The notes under the pieces are model-generated. The model saw nothing but the letters and a program-made list of their open reading frames with translations, was not told the DNA's origin and did not search any database. A program made the position numbers and the translations under genes. From Thiotrichaceae bacterium (GTDB taxonomy: Bacteria; Pseudomonadota; Gammaproteobacteria; Thiotrichales; Thiotrichaceae): a stretch of 23,989 bases of DNA. Each line of letters begins with the position of its first letter. Positions within the stretch are counted from its first letter, which is position 1. The stretch is from NCBI GenBank assembly GCA_027009095.1, contig JALVDG010000351.1, positions 1 through 23,989 of the forward strand, in the 5' to 3' direction. Positions 13,901-22,726 of this stretch are shown piece after piece.

Positions 13901-15604
13901 ATGTCACAAACACATATACTAGGTAAAGATGCTGCACTAGAAGACTCTATTGCTAGCATGCAACAAAAATTACAGGCGCTAGGTTATTCTATTGTAGAGC
14001 AATCTTGGTTAAATCCCATTGCTAATGTTTGGTCTGTCCATATTCGGGATAGGGATTGTGCGCTGTTATTCACCAATGGTAAAGGGGCATCGAAAAAGGC
14101 AGCACTAGCCAGTGCTTTGGGTGAATTTTTTGAGCGGCTTGCCTGTAATTATTTTTGGGCTGATTTTTACTTAGGTGATGAGTGTAGTCAGGCTGATTTT
14201 GTTCACTACCCTAATGAAAAATGGTTTCCTATCAATGACGATAAGATGCCCGAAGGTTTATTAAGCCCTGACTTATGGGACTTTTATGATAACGAAAAAG
14301 AGCTATCCCCAGATGCAATCGTAGACTTCAATTCTAGTAATTCTCAACGTGGAATATGTGCTTTACCCTATGTGCGTCAACGTGATAATAAAACCGTTTA
14401 TTTTCCCGTTAATATTATTGGTAATTTATATGTAAGTAATGGTATGTCAGCGGGAAACACCCCTTCAGAAGCGCGGGTACAAGCTTTATCCGAAATTTTC
14501 GAGCGAGCCATAAAGTTTAAAATTATTAGTGAGGGGACTTGTCTGCCTGATATTCCTAATGAAGTGTTGCAACGCTACCCAAGTATTCAAGCAGGTATAA
14601 AAGAATTAGAGCAATCAGGCTATCCATTGCTTATTAAAGATGCCTCGCTCGGTGGACAATACCCTGTTATTTGTGTGACCTTATTAAACCCAAAAGACCA
14701 AGGTTGTTATGCTAGTTTTGGCGCACACCCTAGTTTTGAAGTTGCCTTAGAGCGAGCATTAACTGAGCTATTACAAGGACGTGGCTTAAATGCCTTAGAG
14801 GGATTTGCCGCGCCAGGTTTTGACTTAGATGAAGTGGCTAGCTTGCAAAATCTTGAAACGCATTTTATAGATTCTAGTGGCATTATTCATTGGGACTATT
14901 TAGCAGATACCCCAGATTATGACTTTAGCGATTGGGATTTCACAGGCACAACAGAAGAAGAGTTTAATTATCTCTGCAAACTAATACATGAAGATGGTTT
15001 AGATATTTATATTGCTGATTATGAGCATTTAGGTGTCTATGCCTGCCGTATCCTTGTGCCAAGTATGTCCGAAATATATCCCCCCGATGATTTAATCTGG
15101 GCTAATAATAATGTCGGTATGGATTTGCGAGAGCGTATTTTAAATCTTGATGATAATCCTGAAACTCACGCTAATTTATTGGCTGACTTAAATGAAAGAG
15201 ACTTAGATGATCAGCAACCCGTTGCAGCACTTATCGGTTTACCAGCAGATAAAGAGAATATTTGGGCAGACTTGCGTATCGCAGAATTAAAAACATTATT
15301 GGCATTAAAATCAGGTGATGATGATCAATCTTTAGAAGGGTGTCAGTGGTTGATTTATTTTGCTCAATTAAATGAAGAGCGCCTTAAAACCTATCGCTGT
15401 GTTGATGCTTTGTTACAGTTTAAGTTAGAAAATAATAAAGAAATGCACTACAAACATAAATCATCAATAGAAAAACTCTTTGGTAAGAAGCACTTGCAAG
15501 AGGCAGAAGCATTAATACGAGGAGAAACGGTGTTTAGTTTGGCAAGTAATTGGTCAATGCATAAGGCATTATTAACGGCTTACAATAAACTTAGTAAGGT
15601 TTAG
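13901..15604 (+). CDS. ycaO: YcaO protein (accessory factor of ribosomal protein S12 methylthiotransferase)
   Basis: YcaO-fold ATP-using protein. The E. coli homologue assists RimO in beta-methylthiolation of an aspartate of ribosomal protein S12. The sequence follows the E. coli type almost from the first residue (GKDAALEDSI, NPIANVWSVHIRD, FTNGKGASKKAALASALGEFFERL). The ATP/Mg-binding acidic positions are present in the two similar helices, E75/E78 and E198/E201 (ALSEIFER). Further blocks are VSNGMSAGNTPSEARVQ, SLGGQYPVICV, FGAHPSFEVALERALTELLQGRGL, NLETHFIDSSG and VYIADYEHLGVYACR-type sequence. The C-terminal third is helical and TPR-like. At 567 residues it is about 20 shorter than the E. 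coli protein, at the C-terminus. There is no precursor peptide or cyclisation partner nearby, so a RiPP role is unlikely. Confidence 0.93.
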   Translation: MSQTHILGKDAALEDSIASMQQKLQALGYSIVEQSWLNPIANVWSVHIRDRDCALLFTNGKGASKKAALASALGEFFERLACNYFWADFYLGDECSQADFVHYPNEKWFPINDDKMPEGLLSPDLWDFYDNEKELSPDAIVDFNSSNSQRGICALPYVRQRDNKTVYFPVNIIGNLYVSNGMSAGNTPSEARVQALSEIFERAIKFKIISEGTCLPDIPNEVLQRYPSIQAGIKELEQSGYPLLIKDASLGGQYPVICVTLLNPKDQGCYASFGAHPSFEVALERALTELLQGRGLNALEGFAAPGFDLDEVASLQNLETHFIDSSGIIHWDYLADTPDYDFSDWDFTGTTEEEFNYLCKLIHEDGLDIYIADYEHLGVYACRILVPSMSEIYPPDDLIWANNNVGMDLRERILNLDDNPETHANLLADLNERDLDDQQPVAALIGLPADKENIWADLRIAELKTLLALKSGDDDQSLEGCQWLIYFAQLNEERLKTYRCVDALLQFKLENNKEMHYKHKSSIEKLFGKKHLQEAEALIRGETVFSLASNWSMHKALLTAYNKLSKV

Positions 15605-15722
15605 GGCTAACGGTGTAGATCATTAGAGCTTCCTTAAGCTTTTATTCATCGACTTTAATGTAGGCTTGATGCTAAGAGGTACTCACCAGTGATATCTTAG
15701 CTCAATAAAGGTACTGCATTTT

Positions 15723-16232
15723 ATGAAACTATCTATCATTTCCATGCTTGTTATAGCCCTAGGTTTTTTCACCATCGCAGAAGCAAAAGTATATACATGG
15801 ATAGATGCGTCTGGAGAAAAGCATTATTCTGGGACTCCTCCCAAACCTAATGAAAAAATATCCAACCTTAAAGATAACCTGCGGATTGTTGATAATAAGT
15901 TCACAGCTACAAAAATTAAAAAAGTAACTAAATTATTGGCAAAAAAAGTAAAGCCAGAACGTATGAACGGTAGTGATAATAAAGATAAAGTTAAAAAAAG
16001 CACTAAACGTAAGCTATGCCGTTCACAGCGCAAAAAATTAAATATGCTGAAAAGATATCGCAAAGCTAATTGGGCGCTAGGTAGTAAAAGCAAGAGACTT
16101 AATAATAAGCAACGTCAAGATAGGATTCGTATACTGAAAGAAAGTATTCGTATGTATTGTTTATTTACTAAAGAACAAAGAGATAGAGAGCCAATGGATA
16201 GAGAAAAGCAGCAAGAACAAGAAAATGATTAA
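15723..16232 (+). CDS. DUF4124-domain exported basic protein
   Basis: A 169-residue protein with signal peptide 1-21 (cleavage near AEA) followed by the short DUF4124 motif VYTWIDASGEKHYSGTPP (23-40), a conserved beta-hairpin found in many small exported gammaproteobacterial proteins. The remainder is very lysine/arginine-rich with two cysteines (KLCRSQRKK and RMYCLFTKEQRDRE regions) and ends in an acidic/Gln tail. The function of the domain is not established. It lies just before the pilus gene cluster on the same strand, separated by 122 bases, at the place where fimU/fimT stands in other species. The motif is not a prepilin motif, so it is not a substitute pilin. Confidence 0.7.
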   Translation: MKLSIISMLVIALGFFTIAEAKVYTWIDASGEKHYSGTPPKPNEKISNLKDNLRIVDNKFTATKIKKVTKLLAKKVKPERMNGSDNKDKVKKSTKRKLCRSQRKKLNMLKRYRKANWALGSKSKRLNNKQRQDRIRILKESIRMYCLFTKEQRDREPMDREKQQEQEND

Positions 16233-16354
16233 AAACAGTATACTTGATCAGACTTTCTTTAAAGAAAACTTATCAAAACAGTCGATATTTCTGGGCTAAA
16301 CTCCACGAGTTTTGCAAAGATTCTAAGTAACATCGCCACCACATTGACTCAATA

Positions 16355-16885
16355 ATGAAAATAATAAATCAACAAGGTATATCTTTACTGGAGGTTTTAA
16401 TATCAGTGCTTGTATTATCCGTAGGCTTATTAGGTCTTGGGAAATTACAGTTATTTTCTCTTAAAGGAAGTAACAATGCTCACTTTCGTACTATTGCTAG
16501 TATTCTCGCTGCAGACTTAGGTGATCGTATGCGTATCAACTCGGATGGTGTTGCACTGGCAGCTTATACAATAACAAGTTCGGAAAGCACGAGTATTTGT
16601 GCTGCAAGTACACCTAAGCTTTGTGTAGGTTCATCGCTATGTTCAGCAAGCGAATTAGCAACCTTTGATCTTTATCAGGTATCGTGTGGTATAAAAAATG
16701 GATTGCATAAATCATTAGGTCTTAAAAACTTATTACCTTCTGCAACGATGAGTATCGACTGTGGAAGTCTTGTTTGTAACACAGGCGTGCAACACACTAT
16801 CACCATACGTTGGGAAGAAACAGATAACTTTGATGCTGATGAGAATGGACAAGTGAGAACACTTATCTGGAATGTTTTACCATGA
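16355..16885 (+). CDS. pilV: type IV pilus minor pilin PilV
   Basis: A 176-residue type IV prepilin. The leader MKIINQQG is cleaved by PilD after G8. The mature N-terminus ISLLEVLISVLVLSVGLLGL has Glu at position 5 and a long hydrophobic helix. PilV assignment rests on the GLGKLQL...RTIASILAADLGDRMRIN pattern typical of PilV/GspI-like pilins and on gene order. The globular domain has cysteine pairs (for example TICAAS, KLCVG, SLCSA, VSCGI, IDCGSLVC). It is the first of three overlapping pilin genes; its TGA overlaps the pilW ATG (ATGA at 16882-16885). The product should join PilW, PilX and PilY1 in the complex that primes pilus assembly. Confidence 0.88.
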   Translation: MKIINQQGISLLEVLISVLVLSVGLLGLGKLQLFSLKGSNNAHFRTIASILAADLGDRMRINSDGVALAAYTITSSESTSICAASTPKLCVGSSLCSASELATFDLYQVSCGIKNGLHKSLGLKNLLPSATMSIDCGSLVCNTGVQHTITIRWEETDNFDADENGQVRTLIWNVLP

Positions 16886-17745
16886 AAATTAATGCTTCAA
16901 ATAAACGAATCCAAGGTCTTTCTTTAGTTGAGTTATTGCTTTCAGCTGTTTTGGGCATGGTGATTATTTTAGGTCTGGTGACTCTATATCTCTCAAGCCA
17001 AAAAAGCTCTCGTACACAAGATGCTATTACTGATATGGAAGCAAATGCACGTATTGCACTTTCTAGTTTGCGACAAACTATTGAGCATGCTGGATACCCT
17101 TCTATTTACAATGTTCCACTAGAAAAGCCTTTTCATTCTGCTATGGATGGAAATATTGACATAACAGCAACATGTCGTGGTGGTAGTCAAAAATTAGTAA
17201 ATCTTAGCTCTATTAAAACCAAAGTAACAAAAGATAATGGTGCTAATGATTCAATTGTTGTCAAATATTTATCAGATAATGAAAATGATGCAAATCATGA
17301 GCTTATTCGAGATTGCACAGGCACTAAAGTTGTACCTGAGTGCAGTGCCGACCCCATTAATGGTATGTACAACTCGATGGATGCTGTTGTTTACAACGCT
17401 TTTTATATTAATAGTGAAAATTCTTTAGTCTGCGAAGGATCAGCTAATGTTACACCTCAAGTTATTGCTGAAGGTATTACTAATATACAATTTTTATATG
17501 GCGTCAATACTAAGTCAGGCATGTCTTACTTAAACGCAACGCAATTAGAAACCAGTAAGGCATGGGAAAATGTAATTAGTGTTCAAGTTGCCATACTAGT
17601 TAGATCCTCTAAAGACGTTTTAAAGCAAAATGAAGGGCGTTATTTTGTACTTCTTGACCAAAAAATAAGTAAAAATGACAAACGAATCTATCGTGTCTAT
17701 ATGACTACTATCAACCTTCCCAATCGTAATAGAGGGGTGATATGA
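16882..17745 (+). CDS. pilW: type IV pilus minor pilin PilW
   Basis: A 287-residue prepilin. Leader residues 1-12 end RIQG, and mature LSLVELLLSAVLGMVIILGLV has Glu5. The size and the following YLSSQKSSRTQDAITDMEANARIALSSLRQTIEHAGYP helix and linker are typical of PilW (GspJ-like). The later part shows the common PNI...VIAEGITNIQFLYGV and WENVISVQVAILVRS pattern. It overlaps pilV and pilX by ATGA, indicating translational coupling. A good ribosome site, GAGGGG, for the next gene lies inside its 3' end. Confidence 0.9.
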   Translation: MKINASNKRIQGLSLVELLLSAVLGMVIILGLVTLYLSSQKSSRTQDAITDMEANARIALSSLRQTIEHAGYPSIYNVPLEKPFHSAMDGNIDITATCRGGSQKLVNLSSIKTKVTKDNGANDSIVVKYLSDNENDANHELIRDCTGTKVVPECSADPINGMYNSMDAVVYNAFYINSENSLVCEGSANVTPQVIAEGITNIQFLYGVNTKSGMSYLNATQLETSKAWENVISVQVAILVRSSKDVLKQNEGRYFVLLDQKISKNDKRIYRVYMTTINLPNRNRGVI

Positions 17746-18224
17746 GTTATAAAAAAATTAAAAACAACTCCAAAGAACAAGGTGCAACACTTTTATCTGT
17801 TGTTTCCATATTATTGGTACTAACAATTGTAGGTTTATCTGCTGCTCGTATGTCGATTCTTGATATAAAAGTTTCTAGCAATGAGGAACAGCAAATGATG
17901 TTATATCAAGAGGCTGAAAATTCACTAAGAACCATTACCAATCCAGAGAAGCTCTATACATGGATGGAGGCACAAAAAAATGGTGGTGTTGGTATTGATG
18001 ATATTGTTACCGCTCAATATAAAGCTAAAACAGGTATAACTGCGCTCAATAGGAAGTATGCCTGTGTTGGCAATGGAGGAGCCGTTAGTATCGGTCCTGA
18101 TGCGCCCACTTGTAATCTATATGATTTTCAAGTTGATATTAAGAAAAAAGGCTTGGGTACGAATGATGTACATCATCGTGGCGCTGGTAAAGAAGTTCCT
18201 CATAATGGTGGAGTCTATAAATAA
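17742..18224 (+). CDS. pilX: type IV pilus minor pilin PilX
   Basis: A 160-residue prepilin with leader ending KEQG (G14) and mature N-terminus ATLLSVVSILLVLTIVGLSAARMS, the PilX_N pattern. Mature position 5 is Ser, not Glu, as expected for GspK/PilX-like pilins thought to sit at the tip. The remainder has QEAENSLRTI, the usual post-helix segment, and one cysteine pair (YACVG and PTCNL). It is read from an ATGA overlap with pilW, with GAGGGG six bases upstream of the ATG. It ends 79 bases before pilY1. Confidence 0.85.
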   Translation: MSYKKIKNNSKEQGATLLSVVSILLVLTIVGLSAARMSILDIKVSSNEEQQMMLYQEAENSLRTITNPEKLYTWMEAQKNGGVGIDDIVTAQYKAKTGITALNRKYACVGNGGAVSIGPDAPTCNLYDFQVDIKKKGLGTNDVHHRGAGKEVPHNGGVYK

Positions 18225-18303
18225 CTGATATTAATAAAAATAATTTAAACCATGTTCTATTGGCTGATTTTTACATGGTACTTCTTAATAAACAGGTTTT
18301 ATA

Positions 18304-21300
18304 ATGAACATTCTTATTAAAAAGGCATTTCTTGTCGTACTATTGTTAAATATATTTAGCTTGGTCACTTATGCTGACGATACCGAAATCTTTTTTTCAA
18401 CTGAGGTGTCAAAAGTAAACCCAAATGTACTCTTTGTTCTAGATGTATCAGGTAGTATGGATCAACCTGTTGCAGGGTCTGGTGGGACACAGATAAAGCA
18501 TTATACGCTAATAAAAAAAATTACATCGTCACATGATGATGCGGAAGAATATTTAGATAATGCAAATCAAGGTGAAATGCATATATGGAGCAGCGATTTA
18601 GAACTAACAAAAGATGGATCTCATAAACAAATGATTGGTCTGCGTTTTAGAAATATTACCATTCCTAAGGGTGCAACTATTACCAATGCGACCATTCAGT
18701 TTCAAGTGGATGAAACAAAACCTTGTAATGGTAAAAAGGTAAAAATTTTCACACAAAAAAATAATAACGCCTCAGAATTTAATAGCAATACCAACAACCT
18801 TAGTAATAGAGGAAGGTATGGACCTGTTAATTGGTTTCCATCAAATTGGACTAATATTGGAGAACGTGGAGCAAACCAAAAAACCCCTAATTTAAAAACA
18901 ATTGTTCAAAACGTTATAGATCGTTCAGGCTGGAAGAAAGGCAATGCCATTGTTTTTTTAATGAAGGGAGGAAGCGGTCAAAAAGGGCAATGTACCGCAG
19001 AATCTTATGATGGTGATGCGGATGCAGCACCTGAATTAACCATTGAATATGATGCACTTGAACCCGAAAAAAATCGCTTACAAGTAATGCAATCTGCATT
19101 AAAAACTGTCTTGGAAAATGCGCCTGCTAACCTCAATGTGGGTTTAATGAACTACGGTGAAGTAAGCGATAGTAATGATTCTTTAGGGATTAAATTCCCT
19201 ATAAAGCATATTGATTCACTCGCCTATCCCGTTGTCAGTGAAGCTTTACCCATTGATGAGTGGAATAATCGTGAATGGTGGCGTAGCAATATACCTGAGC
19301 CTACAAGTACCGCTGTTGTAAGAAACTATTTATCAGAGATTACTAATTGGTTTTGGAAAGATAACTGGTATGAACATCAATATAATAATACTCCTATTGT
19401 AGAAATGGATCATGTTGGTGCAACGCCTATTGTTGATGCCTTATATGAAGCTGCTTTATATTTTAGAGGTGAGCAGCTTGGCTGGGGAGAAAGAGAAGTA
19501 GGTTTTTGGGAATATGGTCGCCCTGCTTCACACCCCGCAAGCTATGAGGGAGATGTCATTAAATGGGATGACTCAATTTGTAATGATACGCACATAGTAA
19601 GTAAAAAGGGGGGAGAAAGTGAGCAAAATTCACATATAGATTTCGCTAATAATGAACGCGACGGGATGCTTTGTCCGTCTAATCCAAACAATCCTAGTGG
19701 TATAGGAAGCTATGCTAATTGTCCAGGTACAGAAGTGTGTGATAGCTATCAAGGTTGCCCTTCGGGTCACTGGGTCAGAGGTACTAGCGGTTATTGTAAT
19801 AGCTATTCAGAACCTGATGAAACTGGCAACACATCTTGTATAGACTATGTTGCTGGTACCAATGGTTATTGTGATACAAATAATGTAACCAAATACCGTT
19901 GTAAATATAAAGTTTGCGATGGAGATCTTAGTGCTTACCCTAATTATATCTCTCCTATTGAGCAATCCTGCCAACGTAACTTTATTGTTTTACTATCTGA
20001 TGGCAAACCACAATACTCTAGAGACTGGGATAATGGCGGTGATGGTACAGGCTCTAGAGGTCCAACTTACTGGAAACTTGCGGATGGAGAGTGGTCAGGG
20101 CTAGTAGATAAAACTGATAACTCTATTAAATTTGATCACACAAGCTGTGCTTCTAATCTCACCCCCTCTGGCTATGCCAGTGGTGCCTGTGGTCCTGAAT
20201 TAACTCAATTTTTAGCCAATCATGATCAAAGCTCTATAGATGGACTACAGACGGTAGATACTTATGCGATAGGTTTTGCTTTAGGTGCAGAAGCGAGTGC
20301 AAAGAATTATTTACAAAGCCTTGTAACCACCAGTGATGGCTATTTTGACGCTGAAGATGAAGATAAATTAGCCACTGCCTTTGGCAGTATTTTAGGTAAA
20401 GTCGGAGCGACAACTTCAGCCTATGCTGAATCTGGTTATACCGTCAATATGAAAAATACGACAGAGAATGAGGATTTTATTTACATTCCTGTTTTCGATA
20501 AAAGTTTAAAACCAACATGGGAAGGTAATCTTAAGAAATTTAAACTAGTTCGGTCTACTGATGACCAAGGACGTGGTTTACGTAAAATTCAAGGTAAAAA
20601 TAATCTAGATGCTGTCTCTGAGCTAGGTGTGTTTAATGATGATGCACTTGATTACTGGTCAACCTCAAATAATGCCAATCCCGATGGCTACTATGTCGAA
20701 AAAGGAGGTGTTGCTAGTCTGCTAGATCCTGACAATCGCAAGCTCTATTCTGATCTTAATTGTGCATCTTACCCTTGCTCTCTTATATCGAGTGATAATC
20801 ATTTAAAAACTGCCAATGCAGAAGATGGAAAGCCCATTAATAATACCGTACTCGCAATAGATAGCAGTAAGGATGCAATTTATCGAAAAAAACTTGTTAA
20901 ATTTATAATGGGTTACGACAGTGACAATAATGCCCGTAAGCATATGGGAGATATTATTCATGCATCCCCTATTATCTTTACCTATAAAAAAGGTTTAGAT
21001 GATGGTACAGGTAAACAGCAATATGTTTTTGTTGCTACTAACGAAGGTTATTTGCATGTATTTGATACTAAGACAGGTGTCGAAAAATTTGCTTTTATGC
21101 CAAAAATGTTGTTAAAAAATATTGAAACACAATATTTAAATAGTGAGTTAGGAGGGCATCGTTATGGTATCGATGGGCAGCTCAGTATTTGGCATAACGA
21201 TGTAAACCATAATAACGAAGTGGATGGCGATGAAAAAGTGTATCTATACTTTGGTCTACGTCGTGGAGGGCGTGCTTATTATGCGCTAGATATTACGAAC

Positions 21301-22500
21301 CTTAATGCACCATCACTTGCGTGGAAAATAGATAATAATGATTCTGATTTCTCAAATTTAGGTTATACATGGTCTAAAGCATATATAGCAAGTATTCGTA
21401 AAGCTTCCGATAGAACGCTTCAGAAAGTAGCCATTTTTACAGGTGGATATGATACCAGCCAAGATGACGAGGATAATACTACAAGCAATATAAATGCGAG
21501 TTATGGTAATGATATATTTATTGTGAATGCAACCACAGGGAGTTTATTGTGGTCTTTAAAATCATCCTCCGTCAGTGGTGCTACAAATTTAGCACATAGT
21601 ATCCCAGGTGGTGTCCGTATTTTAGATATGAACCGCAACGGTGCGATTGATAGAATGTACTTTGCGGACACAGGTGGAAACATTTGGCGTTTAGATTTGA
21701 ACGAAGAGCTTAATGAGAGTAATGAAAATAATAGATCAGTTCTAATAAAACTAGCCTCCTTTGGTGGAACAGGAGTCGATGCAAGAAAGTTTTACAATGA
21801 GCCTGATGTGTCTATGTTTAAACACAAAGGAAGATCAATACTCGCACTGAGCATTGGTAGTGGTTATCGTGCCCACCCTATGAATAATGAACTAAAAGAT
21901 TATTTTTTTACTATCTTAGATAAAGCTACGTTTAGACGTATCAATACCGATACCTTTTCTACTATCAATCTAAATGATACCGATATGGCGAAAGTAGCTG
22001 TAACCATTAATGAAGATGGTAGTAAATCGCTCAACTATAACACCCTAAATAATACTGATCTCCTAGCGATTGATAAAAGAGGTTGGTATGTTGACTTTGC
22101 TAGCACGGGTGAAAAAGTATTAGCAAATGCTATTACCGTTGATGGAACTGTTTTATTTACTACTTTTGTGCCATCTGCTGAAGCTACTAGTGTTGGAGCA
22201 GTCGTTGATCTATGTACGGCTCCATCTACGCAGGGGCGTCTTTATGCTATGAATATACTGACAGGAAAGCCCACCTATGATCTAGACTGGAGCGGTGGAA
22301 ATCCGACAGAATCTGATGTTTTCACCACAATATCATCCAATGAGATCCCAGGTGCTCCTCAGCGAGTATTTAATTCTTTTGAATGTAATGATGGAGAGTG
22401 TGAGCATACTGTTGATATACGTGTTGGAAAAAAACTCACTCAGTCATCCTCTTATGATCGTAGCTATCTTGAATCTGTGTATTGGAGTGATCCAAATTAA
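18304..22500 (+). CDS. pilY1: type IV pilus tip adhesin/assembly protein PilY1 with split vWA domain
   Basis: A 1398-residue exported protein; PilY1/PilC sits at the pilus tip, promotes extension and mediates adhesion and surface sensing. Signal peptide 1-24. The vWA domain starts VLFVLDVSGSM (MIDAS D47, S49, S51) and resumes near residue 256 (NRLQVMQSALKTVL). MIDAS threonine is in VGATPIVDAL (T374), and the domain ends with NFIVLLSDGKPQYS. Residues about 69-250 are an inserted beta-sandwich-like module (SSDLELTKDG, GLRFRNITIPKGATITNATIQFQVD, PNLKTIVQNVIDRSGWKKGNAIVFLM, APELTIEYD). A cysteine-rich stretch lies at 457-538. The C-terminal PilC-type propeller (from about 880) contains two Ca-binding-like loops, near D966-D974 and D1108-D1116. 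It is longer than the P. aeruginosa protein (about 1160), largely because of the insert. Confidence 0.92.
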   Translation: MNILIKKAFLVVLLLNIFSLVTYADDTEIFFSTEVSKVNPNVLFVLDVSGSMDQPVAGSGGTQIKHYTLIKKITSSHDDAEEYLDNANQGEMHIWSSDLELTKDGSHKQMIGLRFRNITIPKGATITNATIQFQVDETKPCNGKKVKIFTQKNNNASEFNSNTNNLSNRGRYGPVNWFPSNWTNIGERGANQKTPNLKTIVQNVIDRSGWKKGNAIVFLMKGGSGQKGQCTAESYDGDADAAPELTIEYDALEPEKNRLQVMQSALKTVLENAPANLNVGLMNYGEVSDSNDSLGIKFPIKHIDSLAYPVVSEALPIDEWNNREWWRSNIPEPTSTAVVRNYLSEITNWFWKDNWYEHQYNNTPIVEMDHVGATPIVDALYEAALYFRGEQLGWGEREVGFWEYGRPASHPASYEGDVIKWDDSICNDTHIVSKKGGESEQNSHIDFANNERDGMLCPSNPNNPSGIGSYANCPGTEVCDSYQGCPSGHWVRGTSGYCNSYSEPDETGNTSCIDYVAGTNGYCDTNNVTKYRCKYKVCDGDLSAYPNYISPIEQSCQRNFIVLLSDGKPQYSRDWDNGGDGTGSRGPTYWKLADGEWSGLVDKTDNSIKFDHTSCASNLTPSGYASGACGPELTQFLANHDQSSIDGLQTVDTYAIGFALGAEASAKNYLQSLVTTSDGYFDAEDEDKLATAFGSILGKVGATTSAYAESGYTVNMKNTTENEDFIYIPVFDKSLKPTWEGNLKKFKLVRSTDDQGRGLRKIQGKNNLDAVSELGVFNDDALDYWSTSNNANPDGYYVEKGGVASLLDPDNRKLYSDLNCASYPCSLISSDNHLKTANAEDGKPINNTVLAIDSSKDAIYRKKLVKFIMGYDSDNNARKHMGDIIHASPIIFTYKKGLDDGTGKQQYVFVATNEGYLHVFDTKTGVEKFAFMPKMLLKNIETQYLNSELGGHRYGIDGQLSIWHNDVNHNNEVDGDEKVYLYFGLRRGGRAYYALDITNLNAPSLAWKIDNNDSDFSNLGYTWSKAYIASIRKASDRTLQKVAIFTGGYDTSQDDEDNTTSNINASYGNDIFIVNATTGSLLWSLKSSSVSGATNLAHSIPGGVRILDMNRNGAIDRMYFADTGGNIWRLDLNEELNESNENNRSVLIKLASFGGTGVDARKFYNEPDVSMFKHKGRSILALSIGSGYRAHPMNNELKDYFFTILDKATFRRINTDTFSTINLNDTDMAKVAVTINEDGSKSLNYNTLNNTDLLAIDKRGWYVDFASTGEKVLANAITVDGTVLFTTFVPSAEATSVGAVVDLCTAPSTQGRLYAMNILTGKPTYDLDWSGGNPTESDVFTTISSNEIPGAPQRVFNSFECNDGECEHTVDIRVGKKLTQSSSYDRSYLESVYWSDPN

Positions 22501-22594
22501 GGTGTTCGGGAAGTACCAATTATCCTAATTTATCGCTTTTATTGAAATTTTCATCTATTCAAAAAAATAAAAATAGTGTAAATTACGCTTCCAG

Positions 22595-22700
22595 TATTTG
22601 AGGAGCGTTGCGACCTTTCCGATTGTTTAGCTAAAAATAAGCGATAACAATGAGCGATAAGGCTAGGCTCAAATACACTTTCTACATTGCAACGGCGCTC
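22595..22700 (+). promoter_or_regulatory. SAH riboswitch (metK leader)
   Basis: P1 is a perfect 8-bp helix, TATTTGAG (22595-22602) with CTCAAATA (22668-22675). The conserved core GAGGAGCGTTGCGACC and AGGCTC follows the S-adenosylhomocysteine riboswitch pattern. The pseudoknot forms between GAGC + GTTGC (22603-22611) and GCAAC-ggc-GCTC (22689-22700), reading GCAACGGCGCTCA as in the known class. P2 and its extension are supported by CCTT/AAGG (22614-22617 with 22659-22662) and ATTGTT/AACAAT (22622-22627 with 22646-22651). The ribosome site TAAGGAG (22711-22717) begins 11 bases after the pseudoknot. No terminator is seen, so translational control is possible. By class behaviour it should switch on with SAH. 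Confidence 0.9.
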
Positions 22701-22726
22701 AGTCACACTTTAAGGAGAACTTAAAT

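Noticed and set aside
13901..15604. YcaO as the core of a RiPP biosynthetic cluster
   Set aside because: It follows the E. coli S12-associated type throughout, and no precursor peptide, dehydrogenase or transporter is adjacent.
16254..16267. Palindrome TTTCTTTAAAGAAA after the DUF4124 gene as terminator or operator
   Set aside because: It has no loop, is purely AT-rich except two pairs, and has no T-run or promoter context. Chance is likely.
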